Shown here: positions 1-5,807 of the stretch, piece after piece
Numbering within the stretch: the stretch's first letter is position 1
How the letters are laid out: every line of letters starts with the position of its first letter
Program-made: the position numbers and the translations under genes
The notes under the pieces: model-generated
What the model saw: only the letters and a program-made list of their open reading frames with translations
The model's database searches: none
What the model was told of the DNA's origin: nothing
Assembly: GCA_005793655.1 (NCBI GenBank)
Contig: SXRC01000062.1
Coordinates: forward strand, 1-16,633
Source of the DNA: Actinomycetota bacterium
Lineage (GTDB): Bacteria > Actinomycetota > Actinomycetes > Nanopelagicales > Nanopelagicaceae
DNA: 16,633 nucleotides
Direction: 5' to 3'

Positions 1-249
1 AAGGAAAGTGGAATTGATAATTTAGTTATTGCAGGAGGAGTGGCCGCCAACAGCAGGCTGCGAGAGATGGCAAAGCAGCGGTGTGAAATGAGCAAGATCA
101 AGCTTTCTATCCCACCGATTGCTCTTTGCACCGACAATGGGGCGATGGTGGCAGCACTCGGTAGCCTTGCGATAAATGAGGGCGTGAAGCCCTCCCAGAT
201 GGGTATTGGGGCTGATTCAGCCGCGGCTATCACTCAGGTGATCTGGTAG
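1..249 (+). CDS. tsaD: TsaD, tRNA N6-threonylcarbamoyladenosine synthase subunit (3' part only)
   Basis: The 5' end lies outside the window; the reading frame is open from base 1 and ends at TAG 247-249, giving the last 82 residues. TsaD (Gcp/YgjD/Kae1) transfers the threonylcarbamoyl group to A37 of tRNAs that read ANN codons, working with TsaB and TsaE in the cytoplasm. Visible family signatures are GGVAANSRLR near the start of the fragment and LCTDNGAMVAALG further on; both belong to the C-terminal half of the ASKHA-fold domain, and the CTDNGAM segment contributes to the metal/nucleotide site. A start at the internal GTG at 40 would cut through the GGVAANS motif and is not real. tsaD directly upstream of groES is the usual actinobacterial order, which supports the call. 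Identification is confident; completeness of the N-terminal part cannot be judged. Confidence 0.93.
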   Translation, partial: KESGIDNLVIAGGVAANSRLREMAKQRCEMSKIKLSIPPIALCTDNGAMVAALGSLAINEGVKPSQMGIGADSAAAITQVIW

Positions 250-296
250 ATAAGCGCTTAATTTGCACTGCTAAGCACCGCCCTTTAAAGTTGGCT

Positions 297-323
297 TTAG
301 CACTCTAGGGCCTCGTGTGCTAA
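297..323 (+). promoter_or_regulatory. CIRCE operator (HrcA binding site) upstream of groES
   Basis: The left arm TTAGCACTC (297-305) is identical to the CIRCE consensus. A 9-base spacer follows, and the right arm GTGTGCTAA (315-323) differs from the consensus GAGTGCTAA at one base. Arm length and spacer match the known HrcA operator. The site lies about 55 bases before the groES start, inside what must be the promoter/leader region. HrcA repression of groESL, relieved by heat, is established for this element; the presence of hrcA in this genome is inferred. Confidence 0.93.
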
Positions 324-364
324 TTAATCTGCGGGGTACTTCAGAGGGTAATACCGAATCTAAG

Positions 365-370
365 AAGGAG
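365..370 (+). promoter_or_regulatory. Strong Shine-Dalgarno of groES
   Basis: AAGGAG lies 8 bases before the groES ATG (379), inside a longer purine run AAGAAGGAG. It fixes the groES start. It also contrasts with the leaderless-looking starts of several other genes in this window. Confidence 0.85.
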
Positions 371-378
371 ATATCAGG

Positions 379-675
379 ATGGCAATTTCAATTAAGCCAC
401 TAGAAGATCGAATTGTTGTTAAGGCAAATGAGGCAGAGCAGAAGACTGCATCTGGATTAGTTATTCCAGATACTGCTAAAGAGAAGCCACAAGAGGGAAC
501 TGTGATGGCAGTAGGACCTGGACGATTTGAAAATGGAAATCGCATTCCACTAGATATTAAAGAGGGTGACACCGTGCTTTACTCAAAGTATGGCGGCACT
601 GAGGTTAAGTACAACAATGAGGAGTACTTAGTACTTTCCTCCCGTGATGTACTAGCAATTATTGCGAAGAAGTAA
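379..675 (+). CDS. groES: GroES (Hsp10/Cpn10) co-chaperonin
   Basis: At 98 residues this is full length for GroES. It forms the heptameric lid that closes the GroEL folding chamber in the cytoplasm. The N-terminus MAISIKPLEDRIVVK is the family pattern. Residues about 18-40 (EAEQKTASGLVIPDTAKEKP) form the mobile loop that contacts the GroEL apical domain, and the C-terminal half carries GDTVLYSKYGGTEV and LVLSSRDVLAII. The ATG at 379 is preceded by AAGGAG at 8 bases. groEL follows only 2 bases after the stop, so the two genes are one operon under the CIRCE site. Nothing in the sequence looks unusual. Confidence 0.98.
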   Translation: MAISIKPLEDRIVVKANEAEQKTASGLVIPDTAKEKPQEGTVMAVGPGRFENGNRIPLDIKEGDTVLYSKYGGTEVKYNNEEYLVLSSRDVLAIIAKK

Positions 676-677
676 TC

Positions 678-2312
678 GTGGGTAAATCACTTCAATTTGA
701 TGAAGCCGCACGTCGTGCGATGGAGCGCGGAGTAAATATCCTTGCTGACACCGTAAAGGTAACTCTTGGACCCAAGGGTCGTAACGTAGTTATTGCTAAG
801 AGTTATGGTGCACCAACCATCACCAATGATGGTGTAACTATTGCCAAAGAGATTGAACTATCTGATCCAGCTGAGAATATGGGCGCACAACTTGTTAAGC
901 AGGTTGCAGAAAAAACTAATGATGTCGCAGGAGATGGCACAACTACTGCCACAGTTCTTGCCCAAGCAATGGTGAAAGAGGGGCTGCGAAATCTTGCAGC
1001 AGGTGCTCAGCCAATGGAGCTTAAATACGGTATTGAGCAAGCGGTAAATGCAATTACTGAAGCGCTACGTAAAAACTCAACTGCAGTTAGTGGAAAGTCA
1101 CAGATTGCAGATGTAGCAACCATTTCAGCTCAAGATAAAGCGATTGGTGATTTAATCGCAGAGGCGATGGACAAGGTTGGCAAAGATGGCGTTATTACAG
1201 TTGAAGAGTCATCTACCACTGGTCTTGAGCTTGAGTTCACTGAAGGTATGCAATTTGATAAAGGTTATATCTCACCTTACTTTGTAACTGATTCAGATCG
1301 GATGGAGACAGTTTTAGAAGATGCCTACATTCTTATCTCTGGTCAAAAAATCTCAGCATTAAGTGAGATTTTGCCGGTATTAGAAAAGGTTGCGCAAGCA
1401 AGCAAGCCGCTATTAATTATTGCTGAAGATGTTGAAGGTGAAGCACTTTCAACCTTGGTAGTAAATCGCATGCGTGGCACCTTTGCCTCAGCCGCAGTTA
1501 AGGCACCAGGCTTTGGAGACAGGCGTAAAGCGATGCTAGATGACATTGCAGTTTTAACTGGCGGACAGGTTATTTCAGCTGAGGTTGGCTTAAAACTTGA
1601 GCAGATAGATATCGCAATGTTGGGTAAGGCTCGAAGAGTTGTCATCTCAAAAGATAACACCACAATTGTTGATGGCGCCGGTGATAAGAAGGCTGTTGCA
1701 TCTCGAGTAACTGAAATTCGTCGGGAGATTGAAAACACCGACTCTGATTGGGATCGTGAAAAACTACAGGAGCGAGTGGCAAAACTTGCTGGTGGAGTTT
1801 GTGTAATCAAAGTTGGCGCACACACTGAGGTTGAGTTGAAGGAGAAGAAGCATCGACTTGAAGATGCAATCTCTGCAACTAGAGCAGCGGTAGAAGAGGG
1901 AATTGTTGTTGGTGGGGGTGCTGCACTAGTACATGCTGCAGCCGCACTTGATAATGATTTAGGTTTTGAAGGTGATCGAGCAGTTGGTGTTCGTCTAGTC
2001 CGTAAGGCATGTGATGAGCCTCTTCGTTGGATTGCAGAAAATGCTGGCCAAGAAGGCTACGTTGTAGTTTCAAAGGTACGAACTATGAAACCAAATGAGG
2101 GTTTTAATGCCTTTTTAGAAACTTATACCGATCTTGTTAAAGAGGGTGTAATTGATCCAGTTAAAGTAACGAGATCAGCCTTGGCAAATGCAGCCTCGAT
2201 TGCAGCCATGTTTATTACAACTGAAGCACTTGTCTTTGAAACTCCAGAGGAGAAAAAGGAAGAGAGTGCAGGGCATGGCCACTCACATGGAGCAGGCGGG
2301 CACTCCCACTAA
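678..2312 (+). CDS. groEL: GroEL1-type chaperonin (Hsp60/Cpn60) with His-rich C-terminus
   Basis: The product is a 544-residue ATP-driven folding chaperonin, cytoplasmic, partner of the GroES encoded 2 bases upstream. It starts at GTG 678, where GKSLQFDEAARRAMERG matches the family N-terminus; no strong Shine-Dalgarno is visible, so translation is probably coupled to groES. Visible motifs are TLGPKGRNVV (29-38), the ATP-site GDGTTTA (85-91, catalytic Asp86) and VVGGGAALV in the late equatorial domain. The tail is not the usual Gly-Gly-Met repeat but GHGHSHGAGGHSH, with five histidines. In actinobacteria the copy next to groES is typically GroEL1 and carries such a tail, while a second GroEL2 elsewhere has the GGM tail. 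I infer that this is GroEL1; whether a second groEL exists cannot be seen. The tail could bind metal ions. Confidence 0.98.
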   Translation: MGKSLQFDEAARRAMERGVNILADTVKVTLGPKGRNVVIAKSYGAPTITNDGVTIAKEIELSDPAENMGAQLVKQVAEKTNDVAGDGTTTATVLAQAMVKEGLRNLAAGAQPMELKYGIEQAVNAITEALRKNSTAVSGKSQIADVATISAQDKAIGDLIAEAMDKVGKDGVITVEESSTTGLELEFTEGMQFDKGYISPYFVTDSDRMETVLEDAYILISGQKISALSEILPVLEKVAQASKPLLIIAEDVEGEALSTLVVNRMRGTFASAAVKAPGFGDRRKAMLDDIAVLTGGQVISAEVGLKLEQIDIAMLGKARRVVISKDNTTIVDGAGDKKAVASRVTEIRREIENTDSDWDREKLQERVAKLAGGVCVIKVGAHTEVELKEKKHRLEDAISATRAAVEEGIVVGGGAALVHAAAALDNDLGFEGDRAVGVRLVRKACDEPLRWIAENAGQEGYVVVSKVRTMKPNEGFNAFLETYTDLVKEGVIDPVKVTRSALANAASIAAMFITTEALVFETPEEKKEESAGHGHSHGAGGHSH

Positions 2313-2354
2313 ATAAGGTAAATTCACTTACGAGGCCTTGTTCTCAAAGTAGTT

Positions 2355-2366
2355 TTAATCGATTAA
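2355..2366. promoter_or_regulatory. 12-bp perfect palindrome at the ppgK promoter
   Basis: TTAATCGATTAA is its own reverse complement. It overlaps the putative -10 (TAACAT, 2364-2369) of the following gene. An overlapping second symmetry, CGATT (2360-2364) and AATCG (2371-2375), extends to the base before the GTG. This is the geometry of a small dimeric repressor operator; the binding protein is unknown. AT-rich 12-mers of this kind can also arise by chance. Confidence 0.35.
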
Positions 2367-2369
2367 CAT
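2364..2369 (+). promoter_or_regulatory. Putative -10 of a leaderless promoter (ppgK)
   Basis: TAACAT (TAnnnT pattern) ends 6 bases before the GTG start at 2376. Initiation at or next to the GTG would give a leaderless mRNA, and no Shine-Dalgarno is present. The hexamer 17 bases upstream, TTCTCA (2341-2346), matches TTGACA at four of six positions. The call rests on spacing only. Confidence 0.4.
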
Positions 2370-2375
2370 CAATCG

Positions 2376-3128
2376 GTGAAACTTACAACGCTAACCGTTG
2401 ATTGCGGTGGCACTGGGATCAAGGCCTCTGTGCTTGATAAAACTGGAAAAGTTTTAATTGATTTTCCCTATCTAAAAACCCCATACCCATTATCGCCGGC
2501 TAAATTAATAAAAATCATTGAAGATTTTGTTACAGCTGATATCCGAATTAAACGAGTCATAGTTGGCCTGCCAGGAATGATCAGGGATGGAAAAATTGTA
2601 GTTATTCCGCACTATATAAATAAAAATGGTCCAAGAAGTGTGGTTGACCAACAATTAAAAAAAGCTTGGTATGGCTTTGATATGCAGGCAGGGCTGAAGA
2701 AAAAATTAAAGCTGCCAATTTTAGTTTTAAATGATGCTGAAGTTCATGCAGCAGCAGTTATTAGCGGAATTGGATTGGAGACAGTACTTACTTTTGGAAC
2801 TGGCTTAGGTAGTGCAATATTTAATAATGGTCAATTAGCCCCGCATCTTGAAATCTCACATGCAACTATTCGGTATGGTAAATCAATTGATGCTTGGATT
2901 GGTGAGATCTCTCGCAGGCGTATGGGCAATCAACTTTGGTCAAGAAGAGTCAAAGCTCTAATTGGTGAGTTATATCCAATGATTATTTGGGATAAGTTAT
3001 ATATCGGTGGTGGCAACTCATCAAAGATAAGTAAATCGGCTTTAAGAAGTTTTGATTATAAGGTGAAGATTATTCCAAACTCAGCCGGGGTTGCAGGTGG
3101 GGTTAAAGCCTGGGATTTATTGACCTAG
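2376..3128 (+). CDS. ppgK: ROK-family kinase, probably polyphosphate glucokinase
   Basis: The product has 250 residues, the usual size of actinobacterial polyphosphate glucokinase (phosphorylates glucose with polyphosphate or ATP, cytoplasmic). It shows the ROK/actin-fold phosphate-1 loop DCGGTGIK (9-16), GLPGMI (64-69) at the position of the PPGK GFPG(V/I)V motif, the catalytic base in LNDAEVHAAA (Asp120), the phosphate-2 loop LTFGTGLGSAIF (138-149) and IGGGNSSK (210-217). The sugar-contacting ExGH motif reads EISH (159-162), Ser replacing Gly. Zinc-site cysteines of classical ROK kinases are absent, as in PPGKs. The segment around residues 163-195 is basic and divergent. The GTG start is placed so that the DCGGTG motif follows at the normal distance. 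ROK membership is firm; glucose and polyphosphate as substrates are inferred. It sits alone between groEL and guaB3, an unusual place for ppgK. Confidence 0.65.
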   Translation: MKLTTLTVDCGGTGIKASVLDKTGKVLIDFPYLKTPYPLSPAKLIKIIEDFVTADIRIKRVIVGLPGMIRDGKIVVIPHYINKNGPRSVVDQQLKKAWYGFDMQAGLKKKLKLPILVLNDAEVHAAAVISGIGLETVLTFGTGLGSAIFNNGQLAPHLEISHATIRYGKSIDAWIGEISRRRMGNQLWSRRVKALIGELYPMIIWDKLYIGGGNSSKISKSALRSFDYKVKIIPNSAGVAGGVKAWDLLT

Positions 3129-3135
3129 ATTTCAT

Positions 3136-3157
3136 CAGATAAGTACCAACAGATAAG
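3136..3157 (+). repeat. Direct repeat CAGATAAG x2 over the guaB3 promoter
   Basis: CAGATAAG occurs at 3136-3143 and again at 3150-3157, a 14-base period separated by TACCAA. The second copy contains most of the putative -10 (TAAGAT). Tandem sites in this position could bind a regulator, or be the remains of a duplicated -10. No regulator is identifiable. Confidence 0.35.
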
Positions 3158-3159
3158 AT
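3154..3159 (+). promoter_or_regulatory. Putative -10 of a leaderless promoter (guaB3)
   Basis: TAAGAT ends 7 bases before the ATG at 3167. GGGGA abuts the ATG too closely to work as a normal Shine-Dalgarno, so a leaderless transcript starting at the ATG is the more likely reading. A -35 at the right distance is weak (TTCATC, 3131-3136). Confidence 0.45.
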
Positions 3160-3166
3160 TGGGGAT

Positions 3167-4276
3167 ATGTCCGATATTGAATTAGGTCCTGGCAAGCGTG
3201 CTCGGGCAGCATACTCATTTGATGATATTGCAATAGTTCCATCTAGGCGAACTAGAGATCCAGAGGAAGTTTCAATTACTTGGCAGATTGATGCTTACAA
3301 GTTTGATTTACCATTTATGGCAGCACCCATGGATTCTGTTGTTTCACCATTAACTGCAATTGAAATTGGTAAAGCAGGGGGTATAGGTGTTTTAAATTTA
3401 GAGGGAATTTGGACAAGATATGAAGATGCTGAAAATCAATTACTGCAAATGTCAAAACTTACTGAGGACAAAGCAATTAGAAAAATGCAGGAGATATATT
3501 CTGCCCCAATTCAGCCCACTTTAATAAAAGAGCGAATTGCTCAAATCCGGGCGGCAGGAGTCGTGGTTGCAGGAGCACTTTCACCACAACGAACTGCACA
3601 ATTTCATAAAGCAGTGCTTGATGCCGGGGTAGATATATTTGTGATTCGCGGAACTACAGTTTCTGCCGAACATGTATCAGACAAAATAGTCCCGTTAAAT
3701 TTGAAGAAATTTATTTACGAGTTAGATGTTCCTGTAATTGTTGGCGGCTGCGCTACAGCGCAAGGTGCGCAGCACTTAATGAGATCAGGAGCTGCTGGTG
3801 TTTTAGTTGGCTTTGGCGGCGGTTCAGCACACACTACAAAGAAAGTATTAGGAATATCAGTACCAATGGCCTCAGCAGTTGCTGAGGTGGCCTCAGCACG
3901 GCGAGATTATTTAGAAGAATCCGGCGGCAGATATGTGCATGTGATTGCTGATGGTTCAGTTGGTTCTAGTGGTGAAATTGCAAAAGCAATTGCATGTGGC
4001 GCAGATGCAGTAATGATGGGTTCACCACTTGCAAAGGCAGCTGAGGCACCTGGTAAGGGTTGGCATTGGGGATTAGAGGCACACCATGGCCAACTTCCTC
4101 GTGGCAATCGGGTGCAAGTTGGAACGGTCGGCACTTTAGCGCAGGTATTAACTGGACCATCTCACACATCGGATGGATCGATGAATCTATTTGGCGCACT
4201 GCGCAGATCGATGGCAACCTGTGGTTACTCAGATCTGAAGGAGTTTCAGCGGGTTGAAGTAATTGTTCAATCTTAA
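3167..4276 (+). CDS. guaB3: GuaB3-type IMP dehydrogenase-related protein
   Basis: The product is a 369-residue (beta/alpha)8-barrel protein of the IMPDH/GMP reductase superfamily, with no CBS (Bateman) insert. The N-terminus RARAAYSFDDIAIVPSRRTR, MAAPMDSVVSP (51-61), GVLNLEG (74-80), IRGTTVSAEHV (160-170) and the phosphate-binding stretch GGRYVHVIADG through ACGADAVMMGSPLA are those of actinobacterial GuaB3. The loop that carries the catalytic Cys in true IMPDH reads GFGGGSAHTTKKVLGI here, with His222 (codon 3830-3832) where Cys is expected. From memory, other actinobacterial GuaB3 proteins also lack this Cys. Canonical IMP-to-XMP oxidation through a covalent Cys intermediate is therefore unlikely; some cyanobacterial GuaB3 proteins are reported to have IMPDH activity, so the reaction stays open. 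The C-terminus DLKEFQRVEVIV is the family ending. guaB2, usually adjacent, is not here. Confidence 0.9.
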   Translation: MSDIELGPGKRARAAYSFDDIAIVPSRRTRDPEEVSITWQIDAYKFDLPFMAAPMDSVVSPLTAIEIGKAGGIGVLNLEGIWTRYEDAENQLLQMSKLTEDKAIRKMQEIYSAPIQPTLIKERIAQIRAAGVVVAGALSPQRTAQFHKAVLDAGVDIFVIRGTTVSAEHVSDKIVPLNLKKFIYELDVPVIVGGCATAQGAQHLMRSGAAGVLVGFGGGSAHTTKKVLGISVPMASAVAEVASARRDYLEESGGRYVHVIADGSVGSSGEIAKAIACGADAVMMGSPLAKAAEAPGKGWHWGLEAHHGQLPRGNRVQVGTVGTLAQVLTGPSHTSDGSMNLFGALRRSMATCGYSDLKEFQRVEVIVQS

Positions 4277-4358
4277 TTGCTACCTGTGAAATCACTTAAA
4301 GTTTGACCTTAAATCAGGTAAATTCTTATGTTTTTTTCCTTCAAGTAAAATACTCGAT

Positions 4359-4364
4359 TACAAT
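4359..4364 (+). promoter_or_regulatory. Putative -10 of a leaderless promoter (cyclophilin gene)
   Basis: TACAAT ends 6 bases before the ATG at 4371, and no Shine-Dalgarno precedes the gene. A second candidate lies upstream: TTGACC (4303-4308), 18 bases, TATGTT (4327-4332), which would give a leadered transcript. The 94-base gap after guaB3 holds nothing else recognisable apart from a poly-T run. Confidence 0.4.
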
Positions 4365-4370
4365 TATCAA

Positions 4371-5027
4371 ATGCAAAAAATAACAAAACCAATTTCTTTC
4401 TTTGTAACACTTGTTATTTTATTTTTATTACCTCCAGTTTCAGCAAATGCAGCGTCAAACAAATCAGCTGAAGTAAAGTGTAAAAAAACTAACGCTAAAG
4501 GTCAGCCAGCAAAAAATATAACCACACCTGAAATTAAAGAACCATTCAAAAATAAAACCATGACTTTTACCACCAATTGTGGTGATATTGTGATCGCAGC
4601 AGATGGAATAAATGCACCAATCACTGTTACCGCTTTGTCAGCGCTAGCAAATAGTGGCTTTTTTAACAAAACAATCTGCCACCGTTTAGTAACAGATGGA
4701 ATTTACGTCTTGCAGTGTGGGGATCCAACCGCCACTGGAATGGGTGGACCTAATTTTAGTTACCGTGATGAAAATTTACCATTGCCAACCTTAGAAAATT
4801 ATCCTGCTGGAGTTGTGGCAATGGCTAATTCTGGGCCAAATACAAATGGCAGCCAGTTTTTCATTGTTTATGAAGATACTTCGATGAATCCGCGTTACAC
4901 AATCTGGGGCAAGGTTATTAAAGGTTTAGATATTGTTAAAGCAATTGCAAAAGCAGGCGTTACTGATGGAACAACTGATGGTATGCCAAAACAAACTATT
5001 GCAATTGAAAAGGTAAGAGTTCGTTAA
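4371..5027 (+). CDS. Exported cyclophilin-type peptidyl-prolyl cis-trans isomerase
   Basis: The product has 218 residues. The N-terminus has a Sec signal peptide: basic MQKITK, then hydrophobic residues about 9-20, then a probable signal peptidase I site after SANA or SANAA (about 28); there is no lipobox Cys. A short Lys-rich linker follows, then a cyclophilin domain (about 62-216) that catalyses proline isomerisation outside the membrane. Family features are HR with the catalytic Arg near 105, LQCGDPTATGMGGPNF, VAMANSGPNTNGSQFFI and the C-terminal KVIKGLDIVKAI. The usual HRxxpgFMxQGGD segment reads HRLVTDGIYVLQCGD: catalytic Arg and Gln are kept but the Phe and Met wall residues are changed, so activity may be altered. 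Cysteines in VKCKK, TTNCGD, ICHR and LQCGD could form disulfides after export. The stop codon overlaps that of the convergent gene in TTAA. Confidence 0.87.
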   Translation: MQKITKPISFFVTLVILFLLPPVSANAASNKSAEVKCKKTNAKGQPAKNITTPEIKEPFKNKTMTFTTNCGDIVIAADGINAPITVTALSALANSGFFNKTICHRLVTDGIYVLQCGDPTATGMGGPNFSYRDENLPLPTLENYPAGVVAMANSGPNTNGSQFFIVYEDTSMNPRYTIWGKVIKGLDIVKAIAKAGVTDGTTDGMPKQTIAIEKVRVR

Positions 5028-5761
5028 TTAGTACTTACAATCTTAAAGACTTCTGCAACAGATCCTGCTGGTAAGTTGTTAGCCTGAGCGTTTTTTTCTC
5101 CCCACTCGCGCACCATTTTTTCTAAGTTTTCATTATGAGCAGTTTGTGAAACATGTGCATGTAATGCCTGCATTTTTTTATCAAAAGTTGTAGTGATATC
5201 TACAAAATGATCTGGATTTGCACTAGACATCACCCAGACCTCTTTTACTCGCCAAGGCTGTAATCCCTCATCTCTTATTAGATCTTCAAATGCAAATAGG
5301 TTACGCGCATCCGGATAAACTGCTTGGATTGCTGCCTCACCTGCCGCTAAGTGATCTGGATGGGAAGCACCAATTCGATCCCAATTACGCTCTGGTGATT
5401 GAATAACCATTCGGTCAGGCTTAGTAATTCGAATTTGGCGCACAATATCTTTACGTAGGGCGATAGTTGGTTCTAACCAACCATCACGGTAATTTAAAAA
5501 AGTAATATCACTTACACCAACCGCTTTTCCTGCCTCACGTTGCTCCCGTTGGCGAATCTTTGGCATTTCCTCCCGTGGCACAGTCAGATCTTCACCACCT
5601 TGATCTCCGTTGGTTGCAATGCAGTAGGAGACTTTAATTCCCTTCGCACTCCAAAGCGCAGTAGTTCCAGCTGCACCAAAGTCACAATCATCTGGGTGAG
5701 CAACTACCACTAATACTCGCTCGATCTCACTGTCATTTAATGGCTCCATCATTGCCAACAT
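5024..5761 (-). CDS. PIG-L (LmbE) family zinc-dependent deacetylase
   Basis: The product is up to 245 residues of a Rossmann-like N-acyl-sugar deacetylase fold. The zinc/catalytic motif AHPDDCDFGAAGT (21-33) supplies His22, catalytic Asp24 and Asp25; the third ligand is in SHPDHLAAG (His137). Characterised relatives remove acetyl groups from GlcNAc-containing small molecules (MshB and Mca in mycothiol, BshB in bacillithiol). The HPDDxDFG form resembles the BshB-like, broadly annotated PIG-L group more than MshB (HPDDE), so the substrate is not assigned. The start is uncertain: ATG at 5761 has GAGG only 2 bases away, while in-frame ATGs at residues 4 and 5 (5752, 5749) are equally plausible and still precede the domain. 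It is divergent from pcrA with a 46-base gap, and its TAA overlaps the TAA of the cyclophilin gene. Confidence 0.82.
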   Translation of the reverse strand: MLAMMEPLNDSEIERVLVVVAHPDDCDFGAAGTTALWSAKGIKVSYCIATNGDQGGEDLTVPREEMPKIRQREQREAGKAVGVSDITFLNYRDGWLEPTIALRKDIVRQIRITKPDRMVIQSPERNWDRIGASHPDHLAAGEAAIQAVYPDARNLFAFEDLIRDEGLQPWRVKEVWVMSSANPDHFVDITTTFDKKMQALHAHVSQTAHNENLEKMVREWGEKNAQANNLPAGSVAEVFKIVSTN

Positions 5762-5794
5762 TACCTCAGCAATTACCTATGTCTGCCCGAGGGA

Positions 5795-5800
5795 TAGACT
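5795..5800 (+). promoter_or_regulatory. Putative -10 of a leaderless promoter (pcrA)
   Basis: TAGACT ends 7 bases before the ATG at 5808, and no Shine-Dalgarno is visible. A weak -35 candidate TTACCT (5773-5778) lies 16 bases upstream. It sits in the 46-base divergent gap shared with the PIG-L gene. Confidence 0.42.
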
Positions 5801-5807
5801 TACCAAT

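Noticed and set aside
262..288. Second CIRCE element upstream of the first
   Set aside because: The left arm has two mismatches and the right arm matches at only four of nine positions.
1343..1825. A 160-codon open frame antisense to groEL
   Set aside because: It lies wholly inside groEL, has Ser/Ala/Ile-rich low-complexity composition typical of a shadow frame, and shows no recognisable domain.
4282..4335. Possible terminator after guaB3: TACCTG / CAGGTA arms with a following T-run
   Set aside because: Arms are only 6 bp with a 28-base loop, and the poly-T starts about 10 bases later; the stability would be too low for a call.
5024..5761. Naming the PIG-L protein MshB or Mca (mycothiol pathway)
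   Set aside because: The zinc motif reads HPDDCDFG rather than the HPDDE form of MshB/Mca, and no mycothiol genes are nearby; a family-level name is safer.
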